Below the pieces are notes generated by a model, which saw only the letters and a list, made by a program, of their open reading frames with translations, had not been told where the DNA came from and searched no databases. A stretch of 64,000 nt of DNA from Geomonas propionica (GTDB lineage Bacteria > Desulfobacterota > Desulfuromonadia > Geobacterales > Geobacteraceae). Below, piece by piece: positions 53,192-61,798 of this stretch; position 1 is the first letter of the stretch; every line of letters starts with the position of its first letter. A program made the translations under genes and the position numbers. The stretch lies in assembly GCF_016458235.1 (NCBI RefSeq), contig NZ_JAEMHK010000002.1:186001-250000 (forward strand). Reading direction: 5' to 3'.

Positions 53192-53204
53192 CGTGGGAAA
53201 ACGG

Positions 53205-53612
53205 TTAGTGCTGCAGCTTGTCGTAGGCGGCGTAGAGGGTGTTCTCCTCGCTGCGCAACCGCCTGGAGATGGTGGCGAAGAGCCTTCCCAGGGCCTTGGC
53301 GAACTCTATATCGATCACCGCATCGTCGGCGGCGTACTTTTTGAAGAAGGCCACGGCGTTGCCGGATATCTCGTCCATGTCCTTGGCGTAAAAATCAACG
53401 GTACGTTTCAAAGCCTGGTCCGCCTGCGCGGCCTTGTTCAGCACCGGGTAGAGTTGCGCGTCCTCCTTGCGCAGATGCGCGAGCAGCGTCGACTGCGCCG
53501 CCAAAAGGAGCCTGTGCGCCTCCTTGTTGGTGATGCTGGTATCCTTGACGCGGTTGAGCATATCCTCGATTGCCACGTGATCCCGTTTCAGCTCATCTAT
53601 CAACCTTGCCAT
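53205..53612 (-). CDS. Hemerythrin-like domain protein with degenerate iron site
   Basis: A 135-residue four-helix hemerythrin-like protein. Some iron ligands are visible: His12 in KRDHVAIEDML, His46 and Glu50 in LLAHLRKEDAQLYP. The His expected in helix three is replaced (KDMDEI) and the one in helix four is Arg118 (RRLRSEEN), so the usual di-iron site is incomplete. Hemerythrins bind oxygen or nitric oxide, or sense redox. GGAGAGG precedes the ATG. A perfect TTGAC-N4-GTCAA box lies upstream. Confidence 0.85.
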   Translation of the reverse strand: MARLIDELKRDHVAIEDMLNRVKDTSITNKEAHRLLLAAQSTLLAHLRKEDAQLYPVLNKAAQADQALKRTVDFYAKDMDEISGNAVAFFKKYAADDAVIDIEFAKALGRLFATISRRLRSEENTLYAAYDKLQH

Positions 53613-53694
53613 CTGTCACCTCTCCTACTGCTTTTTTTGATCATTCGCTTGATCAGCCTGATTTGAAGTATAGGCCGGCGAGGAGGCAAGAGGG

Positions 53695-53708
53695 TTGACG
53701 CAGGTCAA
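53695..53708 (-). promoter_or_regulatory. HcpR/FNR-type palindrome upstream of the hemerythrin gene
   Basis: TTGACGCAGGTCAA is a perfect TTGAC-N4-GTCAA palindrome. It lies about 83-96 bp before the hemerythrin ATG. It fits the reported HcpR motif of Deltaproteobacteria (TTGACC-N2-GGTCAA), which controls nitrosative-stress genes. A direct repeat TTGATCA also lies closer to the gene (around 53636-53656). Confidence 0.6.
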
Positions 53709-53750
53709 GCAAATGAAATATGCGAGAGAGGAGCAGAAAAGGTAGGACCG

Positions 53751-55154
53751 CTAAAGCCGCTTTTTCACCAGGGAGACGCTTTTCTTACCGAAATAGGCTG
53801 CGTAGGCACTGTTGACCCAATCCTTAGAGTCAGAAGAGATGAAGTAAAAGTAGAGGCTGGCAGGGCGGGTTGTAACGTCGTCAGTAGTCCAGTGGCTGGC
53901 AGCGCAGTGAATGACTTGCGATTGTTTTTGCTGCATCTCCCTGCTGTAACGAAGTGAATCGCCACTTAAAAGATCCTTGGTCACTGTCACAAAATTGGAC
54001 CTCTGCAGGCAGAACAAAACCGCCAGGAACGCGACGACGACGAACCCGTACCGTTTGGACGGGATGTTCTTCAAGAAGGCCAACGCCGGGTCTCCGAGTT
54101 TGGAAGAGATGACAGCTACGTTTACCATCAAGCCGATCATGAAGAAGAAGTAAATGATGTTGAGTACGCGGTTTTGCGGGTTCATCCCCGTGGCCCAGTA
54201 CGGTATGAAGAAGGCCACCATGACGAGAAGTAACAACATGCCCATCGAGTACAGGATCCTGATGCTGCCGTAGATGGCCCTCAGTTGAGGTCTGCTGATG
54301 ACGGTACAGAAAACCGCCGTCACAAGGATCAATGTCACAGGATAGGTCATCCATACTTCCATGGAAGCAAGAGAAGCTTTGAAAGCATTCCAGGCTATGG
54401 CCCATATGTTCCTGTGAGTATCGTAGTCACTCTTCATGCGTGCGAAATTGCCGGGGGCGAAAACTCCGATACAGCTACCCGTTGCGACCGCCACGAATGT
54501 CGCGATGTGAAATGGTGCCAGCGTCTTTTTCGACACATACTGATAGGCGATCCACGTCAAGCTGAGAAGGAATGTCAGAGACAACACGATCTCGTTGGTG
54601 CCACTCAGAAGGAGGGACAACGCAAGGACTGCTCCCTTGTTCCATTGGTTGTCATATTTCCGGTCCTGTTCCACCAGAAGTACCAACGAAAGCCACAGGA
54701 TCATCATCGTTGCAGCGACCTGGTAAGTGGCCACTCCCGCCATCCAGTAAAGCCAAGACCTCAGGTCATCCACCTGGTCCAGACAGGCGAAGAGCAAGGC
54801 GAGCGAGAATACCAACTTTTCCTGCCACGCGAGAGTCCGTTTTGTCAGTGCATGTATCAGAAGGTACAGCGAACCTAGCTGGGCGGTGATGAGGATGGCA
54901 AAAAAGAGTCTGTACCCGGCAAGACTGTCATAGACAAGCGGATTAATGCTGAGCAGCGCGGTCGACGTGAAACGTCCCGACCACTTGATATACCAGTCAT
55001 GCTGCCCTTGAAAAAATCCTAAGTCCCGAGCGGCAACGGAGTAAACGAAATCATCGGTTTGAGGATAAGCAAAGAAGCAGTTAACGACAAATGGAAGTAT
55101 CAACAGCGTCAAAAGCAGTGCCGCCATAGTCTTCTTCGAATCTGAAATCGGCAT
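53751..55154 (-). CDS. DUF6056-like polytopic membrane protein
   Basis: A 467-residue membrane protein with about ten helices, starting at an ATG (55154) behind AGAGGACG. The first loop after helix one holds YPQTDDFVYSVAARDLG and HDWYIKWSGRFTST, and SWLYWMAGVATYQVAATM follows. This acidic first loop is typical of GT-C-fold and DUF6056 proteins. It ends the glycan cluster on this strand. It may be a lipid-linked-sugar transferase acting on the periplasmic side; no activity can be assigned. Confidence 0.7.
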   Translation of the reverse strand: MPISDSKKTMAALLLTLLILPFVVNCFFAYPQTDDFVYSVAARDLGFFQGQHDWYIKWSGRFTSTALLSINPLVYDSLAGYRLFFAILITAQLGSLYLLIHALTKRTLAWQEKLVFSLALLFACLDQVDDLRSWLYWMAGVATYQVAATMMILWLSLVLLVEQDRKYDNQWNKGAVLALSLLLSGTNEIVLSLTFLLSLTWIAYQYVSKKTLAPFHIATFVAVATGSCIGVFAPGNFARMKSDYDTHRNIWAIAWNAFKASLASMEVWMTYPVTLILVTAVFCTVISRPQLRAIYGSIRILYSMGMLLLLVMVAFFIPYWATGMNPQNRVLNIIYFFFMIGLMVNVAVISSKLGDPALAFLKNIPSKRYGFVVVAFLAVLFCLQRSNFVTVTKDLLSGDSLRYSREMQQKQSQVIHCAASHWTTDDVTTRPASLYFYFISSDSKDWVNSAYAAYFGKKSVSLVKKRL

Positions 55155-55199
55155 CCTTCGTCCTCTTACAGGTCCCGGTGGTCTGAGGGTTTGATGCAA

Positions 55200-55931
55200 T
55201 CAGGAAGCCTCGTTGCGGAAGAATACGCCATCCACCTGGTAGGTCCTCCCGGTGGCGTCATCGGAAAAGCAGGGGTTAGCGTCGTAAAGGGCAAAGCCCA
55301 GGGCTTCCACCGCATCGATCACCTCCCGAAAAAGAGGCTCTCCCTGGTACAGCGGCTGCAATGAGAGTTCGAGCTGCACGCCGATTACCTGCCCCAGCAC
55401 CCTTTCTGCGCCGCGCAGCACGGGGAGTTCGTACCCCTGCACGTCGATCTTGAGGAAGACCCTGTCGCCGGGTGAGAGGTATGACAGCACAGCCTCATCG
55501 AGCCGGCGCATCGGGACCTTCTCAGTGGCCACGGTCCTGACGCGGGGCTCCGCCTGCAGGTGCGCCTCGGAAACGGAGAGCAGCGAACTGCTTTCCAGGT
55601 TGGCGGACACGTTGATCTCGACCTCCCCCGAGCTCTCCCCAAGCGCCTGGCGCGGGGCTACGGTCAGGGCCGGGTCCGTGCGGGCGAGCTTGACGAGGGC
55701 GGCGTGGGCCTCTTGCAAGGGATCGAAGCAGATGATCCTGCCACGGTAGCCGATGGAGCGGAGGTGCCGTGCGAACTGACCGGTGTTGGCGCCAACGTCC
55801 AGCACCGTGTCGATCCGGTGCTGCTCCAGCATGCGGGCAAGCCGCGCCGCCTCGGAGCGCGCCGGACGATACGCGCGCAGGTCCACCCCGAAGCGCCTCG
55901 CCAATTTCTTGATGAACAGTTCAAACTGCAC
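55200..55931 (-). CDS. FkbM-family methyltransferase
   Basis: A 243-residue SAM-dependent methyltransferase of the FkbM family, which methylates hydroxyl groups of sugars or polyketides. Motif I is VLDVGANTGQFARHL near residue 45; ICFDPLQEAHAAL follows, and KIDVQGYELPVLRGAERVL is the FkbM hallmark in the C-terminal half. It starts with GTG at 55931 behind AGGAGGAGA; the longer open frame is ignored. Context suggests O-methylation of a surface glycan. Confidence 0.9.
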   Translation of the reverse strand: MQFELFIKKLARRFGVDLRAYRPARSEAARLARMLEQHRIDTVLDVGANTGQFARHLRSIGYRGRIICFDPLQEAHAALVKLARTDPALTVAPRQALGESSGEVEINVSANLESSSLLSVSEAHLQAEPRVRTVATEKVPMRRLDEAVLSYLSPGDRVFLKIDVQGYELPVLRGAERVLGQVIGVQLELSLQPLYQGEPLFREVIDAVEALGFALYDANPCFSDDATGRTYQVDGVFFRNEAS

Positions 55932-56002
55932 GTGATCTCCTCCTGGATTTGATGCCCCTTCCACTCTCCGGTCACCGCTTAGGTGAACAGGCGTCCAGGC
56001 AT

Positions 56003-57106
56003 TTAGAGCAGCTTCCGGTACACCGCGGCGGTCTCTCGCGCGCAGCGGTCCCAGGAATAGAGCTTGAGGCGCTCCATCCCCCTGGCAACCAGTTCGCGAC
56101 GTGTGTTCTCCGATGACGCCACTTGCTGCAGCGCCAGTCGCATCGACTCAACATCGCCAGCCGCGAAATAGGCTCCGGCATCCCCCACCACCTCGGGGAT
56201 GGAGCCCCCGTTGCTGCAGATGACGGGGCAGCCCAACGACATCGCCTCCAGTGGCGGGATGCCGAATCCCTCGTAGAGCGAGGGGTAGACGAAAGCAAGC
56301 GCCTGGCGGTAAAGGCCAGCCAGCACCTGGTCCCCTCCCCCCAATTGCACCACGCGGTCTTCGCGCAGTCCGAGCCCCCTGACCGTCTCACGCTCCTGCG
56401 GGGTCAACCCGCCGCCTCCAAAACAAACCAGCACACAACGCTCATGCAACTCGCGCGATGCCGCATAGGCCTGGAGCAGCCCTGCAAAATTTTTGTAACC
56501 ACCGCGCGGACCGACGTAGAGAAGGAAGGATTCCTGGACCAAAGGCGCCTGGTCTGCATGGTCATCGTTTTTCGGGGGGAGCAGTCCAAAACCGTGATGC
56601 ACGACGCTGATCTTGTCGGGTGAGATGCCGTGAACGTCGACCAGGTCCTGCCGGGTCCGTTCGGAAACGCAGATGACATGATCTGCCCTCTGCACGGCCA
56701 TGAGTTTGAAGCGCGGTGTCCGGTCCGTTGGGTCGAAGTAGCCCGGGAACCTCTCATGGATCATGTCATGAACGGTGAGCACCCTGCGGGCCCGAGTCGG
56801 TCCCATACGGTATGGAAAATAGTAGGTCTCGTGGATCAGGTCCGGAGCCTGGGCGCGCATCATCAGGTCGCACATCAGCATCCCCGCACCCCGAAGGGAA
56901 AGCGGCATCCGCTTCACGCCGGGGAGCCTGAAACCGGAAACCAGGTGCTGCTGGTGCTCCAAGTAGGCGTTGATGTGCATGGGAGCGGTGATGGAGACTT
57001 CCATCCCGTCCAGGGCGGCGATGCGAGCGGCCAACTCGCAGATGTAGCGCGAGACGCCGCCATAGGCCTGCTCGTAGAATATCTGGGCGTCGTAGGCTAT
57101 CTTCAC
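56003..57106 (-). CDS. Family 4 glycosyltransferase
   Basis: A 367-residue GT-B retaining transferase. The N-terminal donor/acceptor half starts MKIAYDAQIFYEQAYGGVSR; the C-terminal half has LLYVGPRGGYKN, the nucleotide-sugar region VVQLGGGDQVLAGLYRQAL and FVYPSLYEGFGIPPLEAMSLG with the E-x7-E motif. It begins with GTG that overlaps the previous stop (GTGA), so translation is coupled. It likely extends a surface polysaccharide; mannosyl- or galactosyl-type activity is a guess. Confidence 0.9.
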   Translation of the reverse strand: MKIAYDAQIFYEQAYGGVSRYICELAARIAALDGMEVSITAPMHINAYLEHQQHLVSGFRLPGVKRMPLSLRGAGMLMCDLMMRAQAPDLIHETYYFPYRMGPTRARRVLTVHDMIHERFPGYFDPTDRTPRFKLMAVQRADHVICVSERTRQDLVDVHGISPDKISVVHHGFGLLPPKNDDHADQAPLVQESFLLYVGPRGGYKNFAGLLQAYAASRELHERCVLVCFGGGGLTPQERETVRGLGLREDRVVQLGGGDQVLAGLYRQALAFVYPSLYEGFGIPPLEAMSLGCPVICSNGGSIPEVVGDAGAYFAAGDVESMRLALQQVASSENTRRELVARGMERLKLYSWDRCARETAAVYRKLL

Positions 57107-57909
57107 GGTTTCAGATCACCATCGCGGGAAATCCCCAGCATCAGCTCCTGGTCCCGCACCGTCCTCGAGCCCAGGCGAAAGCGGATGTACAGGGACAACG
57201 GCGAAGCTAGCAGGCCGGTGACCATGCGCAACAGGTACTCGTCCACCGGTTGCCGGGAAAAGAGATGTAGCCGGTTGGCACTGGCGAAATGAAGGCCGAG
57301 GCGGTCGGCCAGTTTCTGTAGGGTGCGACGCTGGAAAAAGGCGACGTGCTGACCGGTGGCGAAGGCATAGTAGTTCCAGCGCTCGGGCGCGGGCGGCTCC
57401 CCCTCGTACAGTTCCGTGCTGAAAAGGAAGTGGTCCGGCCGGTAGGTCGTCAGCGCCTCCTCGACGAAAGGAAGCGGGTCGGCCAGGTGTTCCAGCACCT
57501 CGAAGGCGGTGACGGCGCGGCAAGGGCCGTGCTCCGGCCGGTACTCGAAGCCGGCAGCGAGAATGTTCTCGCAGTACTTGTCCTGCCAGTAGAAGTCGAA
57601 TCCCAGGTCCCGCATCATCCGGGTCAGCAGACCGTACCCTCCAGCCAGATCGACAAACCGGCCATCTCCCCGTTCGCCGGCAAGCCAGAAAAGGGTCGAG
57701 GCGACCTTCGGCGCCAAGTCCAGGTTGCGCAGCACAAGACCGGTGTCGGCGTTGGCGATGGCGCGACTGTAGGCTTCCTCCAGCCAGTGGGGGTCGCGCA
57801 CAGCCAGGAACCCGCAACTGCGGCAGTAAAAGTACTGCGCCAGGTGTTTGCCCAACACCAGTGCCGAGAACTTCGGCTCCATGGCCCCGGAGCATATCGC
57901 GCATGTCAT
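57103..57909 (-). CDS. Class I methyltransferase with N-terminal zinc knuckle
   Basis: A 268-residue protein. Residues 3-32 carry two CxxC pairs (Cys3, Cys6, Cys29, Cys32), an N-terminal zinc-binding module as in sugar C-methyltransferases of the NovU/TylCIII type. The SAM part has RFVDLAGGYGLLTRMM and later TAFEVLEHLADPLPFVEEAL. The ATG at 57909 has a GGGAGCAG site; an ATG five codons upstream is possible. It lies between two transferase genes. Its substrate is probably a nucleotide sugar or glycan. Confidence 0.85.
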   Translation of the reverse strand: MTCAICSGAMEPKFSALVLGKHLAQYFYCRSCGFLAVRDPHWLEEAYSRAIANADTGLVLRNLDLAPKVASTLFWLAGERGDGRFVDLAGGYGLLTRMMRDLGFDFYWQDKYCENILAAGFEYRPEHGPCRAVTAFEVLEHLADPLPFVEEALTTYRPDHFLFSTELYEGEPPAPERWNYYAFATGQHVAFFQRRTLQKLADRLGLHFASANRLHLFSRQPVDEYLLRMVTGLLASPLSLYIRFRLGSRTVRDQELMLGISRDGDLKP

Positions 57910-57928
57910 TGTTGCTGCTCCCATAGGT

Positions 57929-58846
57929 CTATCCTCGTCCGCCCAGGAAATCGCGCAGCGCATCCCAGAGGGACCGCCGGGATGATCTGTGCCTGCTGGC
58001 ACGGTCGGCCTCCCGGTTGCGGGCCGTTTTTGCAGGGTGGACGAGCGGAAAGGATATGGCGCGACTTGGGATGTCGGCCAACTCGCCCGCCACCTTGGTG
58101 TGTGTGGCCATGGCGCCGAACCCGATGTTGGAGACCAGGTTCGCCGCGGGAAGGATGCACAGCCGACGCGCCACCCAGTTGGCGAAGACCCACTGGTAGT
58201 CCCAGGTATCGATCCTGCCGCGCCAGGAGCTCTCCAAGGCCTTGGTCCATTCCCTCCGCTCAGCGCGCGCCTCCAGGATCTCTGCCAGCAGCCCCTGCTC
58301 CCTGGCCTGGGGCCACTTGGCAAGGTCAACGTCATAGTTGTCCTTCCAGCGGTCGCGCCAGGTCGCCCAGCCCCAGATGTGGAAGTAGCGCGAGAAGTAA
58401 TAACTGTCACCGCCAAAGCAGCGGCCGAACTGGAAGTTGTCGCCGCTGATCATCCCCACCTGCCGGTCCTCACGGTAGCGTTCCAGCAATTCCTGGCAAA
58501 ACCGGAAGAAGGAGGGATCGGGGAGACAGTCGTCCTCCAGGATGATGGCCTGCTCAACCTGGTCGAAGACCCAATCAAGTCCGCTTGCCACGCGCCGGCG
58601 GCAGCCCAGGTTCACGTCCGCGTAGTCGCGCAGCACCTCGCAGGGCCAGTCCACCGCTGCTACGATGCGGCGCACCTCGGCGCAGCGCTCAGCCTCGTCA
58701 GCTCTGCCGGGGCGCGCAGCGTCGGCTACGATCAGCAAACGGGGCGGGCGGGCCTGTCGGATGGCTGCGAAGACCCGGGCGGTGGTCTCCGGGCGGTTGA
58801 ACACGAGGAGCACCACCGGGGTGGTCAAGGTGAAAGATGCGCTCAT
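57929..58846 (-). CDS. Family 2-like glycosyltransferase (GNT-I/HlpA-like)
   Basis: A 305-residue transferase. The start PVVLLVFNRPETTARVFAAI and the acidic motif AIILEDDCLPDPSFFRF are typical of a group often annotated as hemolytic protein HlpA-like or as sugar transferases; YFSRYFHIWGWATWRDRW is another family feature. GGGGAGCC precedes the ATG. Its start overlaps the end of the next gene upstream by four bases. Specificity is unknown. Confidence 0.85.
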   Translation of the reverse strand: MSASFTLTTPVVLLVFNRPETTARVFAAIRQARPPRLLIVADAARPGRADEAERCAEVRRIVAAVDWPCEVLRDYADVNLGCRRRVASGLDWVFDQVEQAIILEDDCLPDPSFFRFCQELLERYREDRQVGMISGDNFQFGRCFGGDSYYFSRYFHIWGWATWRDRWKDNYDVDLAKWPQAREQGLLAEILEARAERREWTKALESSWRGRIDTWDYQWVFANWVARRLCILPAANLVSNIGFGAMATHTKVAGELADIPSRAISFPLVHPAKTARNREADRASRHRSSRRSLWDALRDFLGGRG

Positions 58847-59946
58847 GGCTCCCCTGTCGAGGAGAGCAGTCGCCGGTACAAGTCCATCAGTCCGCGCTCC
58901 TGGCTCTCCGGTGAAAACTCAGTCACTACCCGCCCCACCCCGGCCCGTCCCAGCCGCTCCCTAAGACTGGGGTCGGCGAGCAGTTCCAGTATGCGCCGGG
59001 CGAAGCAGGCGGCGTCGCCGGGCGGGCAGAGATAGCCGGTCTCCCCGTCGAGCACCGAGTCGGGCAGACCGCCGACGTTGGAGACCACACAGGGAAGACG
59101 GTGCGCCATCGCCTCGAGGACGGCGATGCCGTGGCTTTCCATCTGGCTGGGCTGCAGATACACCTCGGCACGGCGATACCAGGAGCTGGTGTCGGCGACG
59201 TACCCGGTAAAGAGGACCTGTTCCTGCAGCGAGAGGTCCCGGACCTGCCGGCGCATGTCGTCCAGCAGGGGGCCGTCGCCAAGCCAGACAAAGCGCGCCT
59301 GCGGGTGCTCTTTGAGGACCAGCCGTGCAGTCTCCAGCCAAAGCTGGGGGTTTTTGTAGCCGACGACATGGCCCGCCGTGAGAATGAGCGGCTCGCGGTC
59401 CAGTTCCTTGGTCGCCGCACTGCACGGGCAGCTGTTGTGGAGTACCGAGATCCTCCCCCTCGGTATCCCCATCCGCTGCGCAATCAGATCGGCTGCGCCG
59501 CCGGAAACGGTGGCGATGATGTTGCCAAGCCGTGCCCCGAGCCCGAGGTACCAGCGGGGCAGGATCCGGAAGCGGTGTTCGGGGACGCTGTGCAGCAGGT
59601 ACAGCACCGGGACCGGAAGGTAGAGCGCGACCGACATCCTGCCGGGGTCTGCCGTGGAAACCAGCACCAGGTCGGGGCGGCAGGACCGGATCGTCCGCCA
59701 GCAGAAAGCGAGGTCGAAGAGCGGGGTCGCCAGCGGAAAGGTCCCCGGACGGTTGCGGTTGGCAGCCTGGCGCAGATCGACCCGATAGCGCGAAGCCAGC
59801 TCTGTCAGCGCCCCGGGAGGTTCCCCCGCCGGCACCAGCAGCACGGTATCGATGCCGCGGCGCCGGTGCACCTCGAAAAGCCTTTCCAGGAACCGGAAGG
59901 TTCCCCCGTAACTGCCGGTCTCGGTAAGGACGACGAGTACTCTCAT
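58843..59946 (-). CDS. Family 4 glycosyltransferase
   Basis: A 367-residue GT-B transferase of the GT4 family. The N-terminal Rossmann half starts VLVVLTETGSYGGTFRFLERL; the C-terminal half contains LILTAGHVVGYKN, FVWLGDGPLLDDMRRQV and YLQPSQMESHGIAVLEAMAHRLP, with the E-x7-E sequence in the last stretch. GAGGCCGC precedes the ATG. It overlaps the following gene by four bases, and its upstream neighbour ends six bases away, so all are one transcript. Donor sugar not known. Confidence 0.9.
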   Translation of the reverse strand: MRVLVVLTETGSYGGTFRFLERLFEVHRRRGIDTVLLVPAGEPPGALTELASRYRVDLRQAANRNRPGTFPLATPLFDLAFCWRTIRSCRPDLVLVSTADPGRMSVALYLPVPVLYLLHSVPEHRFRILPRWYLGLGARLGNIIATVSGGAADLIAQRMGIPRGRISVLHNSCPCSAATKELDREPLILTAGHVVGYKNPQLWLETARLVLKEHPQARFVWLGDGPLLDDMRRQVRDLSLQEQVLFTGYVADTSSWYRRAEVYLQPSQMESHGIAVLEAMAHRLPCVVSNVGGLPDSVLDGETGYLCPPGDAACFARRILELLADPSLRERLGRAGVGRVVTEFSPESQERGLMDLYRRLLSSTGEP

Positions 59947-59952
59947 GCGGCC

Positions 59953-60792
59953 TCAGCGTTTGCGCGCGATCAAAAGACGCATGTCGGCGCAGCGTGGGTG
60001 CCATTTCTCCCAGACCACGGCGGGTACGCTGCGTTCCCGGCAAACCAGGTAGTCCAGCTCGCGCAGCACCTCGCAGCGGGGCTCCAAAAGCATCCGGATC
60101 TTGTCCCACTCGATGTGATCGTCGGGGTGGGTGTGAATATCTCCCTCGTCGTCGTCAAACTTCTGCCAGCGCAGGTACAGGGCGGCGGCCAGGTAGCGCC
60201 AACGGTTCCTGCGCCTGAGGATGCCGAGGAGGTATCGCCCGAGCCACTGCCGCTCCCCCAGCAAACGATCCCCCAGTTCTACCTCGTACGCCTGGTAATC
60301 GGGAGAAGCGCCCCAGTAGTTCGGGCAGGCCTCGTGGTCAAGATAGATCACCCCGCCCGGCTTCAAGACCCTCACGAACTCCCCGATGATGCCAAGGTAG
60401 TCGGGGACGTGGTGCAGCACGGAATAAACGGCGACCATGTCGAAAGAGCCGTCGGCGAACTGGGACAGATCCTGGCCATTTAACAGGGACAGTTCCAGGT
60501 GGGCGGAGCTCCCGGCCATGGCCTTCACTTCCTTGAGGCAGCCGCTGGAAACGTCGGAAGCGACCACGCGGGCGCCCAGTTCAAGCAGGTGACGGGTCAG
60601 GTTGCCGGTACCGGCGCCGAAGTCGAGCACCCGCGCATGAGCCGGAGCGGCGCCGATCGACTCCAGGGCGAAGCCAAGCTGTGCGCGAATCCTCGCCTGC
60701 TCGCTCTCGTTGAAGATCTCGGCGTGGCGGGCTTCGTAGACCGGCGCGATCAGGTTATGGATCCTGCTGTTGTAGTCGATACGCTCAGACAT
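59953..60792 (-). CDS. Class I SAM-dependent methyltransferase
   Basis: A 279-residue methyltransferase. Motif I is VLDFGAGTGNLTRHLLELG near residue 55, then VVASDVSSGCLKEVKA and FDMVAVYSVLHHVPDYLG, all as in UbiE/Methyltransf_11 proteins. The C-terminal part is Trp- and Arg-rich and contains HTHPDDHIEWDKIRMLLE, which is not familiar. The start overlaps the end of the upstream transferase by eight bases. Substrate unknown, presumably a glycan or lipid intermediate. Confidence 0.85.
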   Translation of the reverse strand: MSERIDYNSRIHNLIAPVYEARHAEIFNESEQARIRAQLGFALESIGAAPAHARVLDFGAGTGNLTRHLLELGARVVASDVSSGCLKEVKAMAGSSAHLELSLLNGQDLSQFADGSFDMVAVYSVLHHVPDYLGIIGEFVRVLKPGGVIYLDHEACPNYWGASPDYQAYEVELGDRLLGERQWLGRYLLGILRRRNRWRYLAAALYLRWQKFDDDEGDIHTHPDDHIEWDKIRMLLEPRCEVLRELDYLVCRERSVPAVVWEKWHPRCADMRLLIARKR

Positions 60793-61798
60793 GTCTTAGT
60801 CCCTGCAGGGTCCAGGCTCCTGCCGCCTGGAGGCGGCGCCAGGGCGAAGCGTTGCCGGCGCTCCAAAGCCGCGACCCCAGGCACCTGCGCCAGGAGCACG
60901 CCCCCAGGCTGCCCAGCCTTCGGCATTCGGAAAACCAGATATGCAGCAGCCACTGCGAAAAATAACCGTGCTCGTAGATCCCGGCGGCACGGTTTGCCGC
61001 CTGCAGTTTCAGGAGCCAGCGCTCGGCCCGGTCCAACTGCCGCGGATCGACCGGGAGGGTGCCGTTCACCACCTGCTCGTGGAGTTCCTGCTCCGCCGCG
61101 CTCGGTTGCACCCCGAGTTCCTGTACCTTCTTAAGCCGCAGCGGCGCCACCGCCGCAAGCTGCTCGCCGCGGTGCCTGGAGCTGACCTGGGCCGCAGTGA
61201 TGCGGTAATCGAGCAGTACCTCCTGGATGTTGGCGAACTGCATGTACGCCAGGGCTCGTCCCCAGAGTTCAAAATCCTCCAGGTGCAGGTACGCAGGGTC
61301 GTAGTAAAGCCCGTGTTCGCGAAAGAGACCGCGGCGCAGCATCACCGAGGGATGCGCGACGCCGACCATGTTGAACTGGCGGCACCGGATCTCCTCCGAG
61401 GTGGGGGGAAGTTTCCAGACGTAGCCGTCCGGGAAAAAGCGGACCCAACTGCCGCAGACACCGACCTCGGGGTGGGAGTCCAGGAAGGCCACTTGGCGTG
61501 CCAGACGCTTGGGCCGGCTGATGTCGTCGGCGTCCATGCGGGCCACGTATTCCCCGCGGGCCAGGTCGAGCCCGCGATTGAGCGAGGCGACCAGTCCCAG
61601 GTTGTGCTCGTTTTTTACCAGGCGGATGCGCGGGTCATCATAGGAAAGGACGAGTTCCGCGCTCTTGTCCGTCGAGCCGTCATCGATTACGAGCAGCTCG
61701 AAATCCTGGCAGGACTGCCCCAGGATGCTCTGCACCGCCTCGGCGACAAATCCCGCACCGTTGAAGACAGGCATCAGTACCGTTACGCGCGGCTCCAT
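60785..61798 (-). CDS. Family 2 glycosyltransferase
   Basis: A 337-residue GT-A transferase. It starts VTVLMPVFNGAGFVAEAVQS, with LLVIDDGSTDKSAEL and YVARMDADDISRPKRLARQV as the nucleotide and DxD motifs. PEVGVCGSWVRFFPDG and AHPSVMLRR are typical of the group that transfers sugars in O-antigen clusters. The ATG at 61798 shares its first base with the upstream gene's end, and GGTGGAGA precedes it. Its donor and acceptor are not known. Confidence 0.9.
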   Translation of the reverse strand: MEPRVTVLMPVFNGAGFVAEAVQSILGQSCQDFELLVIDDGSTDKSAELVLSYDDPRIRLVKNEHNLGLVASLNRGLDLARGEYVARMDADDISRPKRLARQVAFLDSHPEVGVCGSWVRFFPDGYVWKLPPTSEEIRCRQFNMVGVAHPSVMLRRGLFREHGLYYDPAYLHLEDFELWGRALAYMQFANIQEVLLDYRITAAQVSSRHRGEQLAAVAPLRLKKVQELGVQPSAAEQELHEQVVNGTLPVDPRQLDRAERWLLKLQAANRAAGIYEHGYFSQWLLHIWFSECRRLGSLGACSWRRCLGSRLWSAGNASPWRRLQAAGAWTLQGLRHV

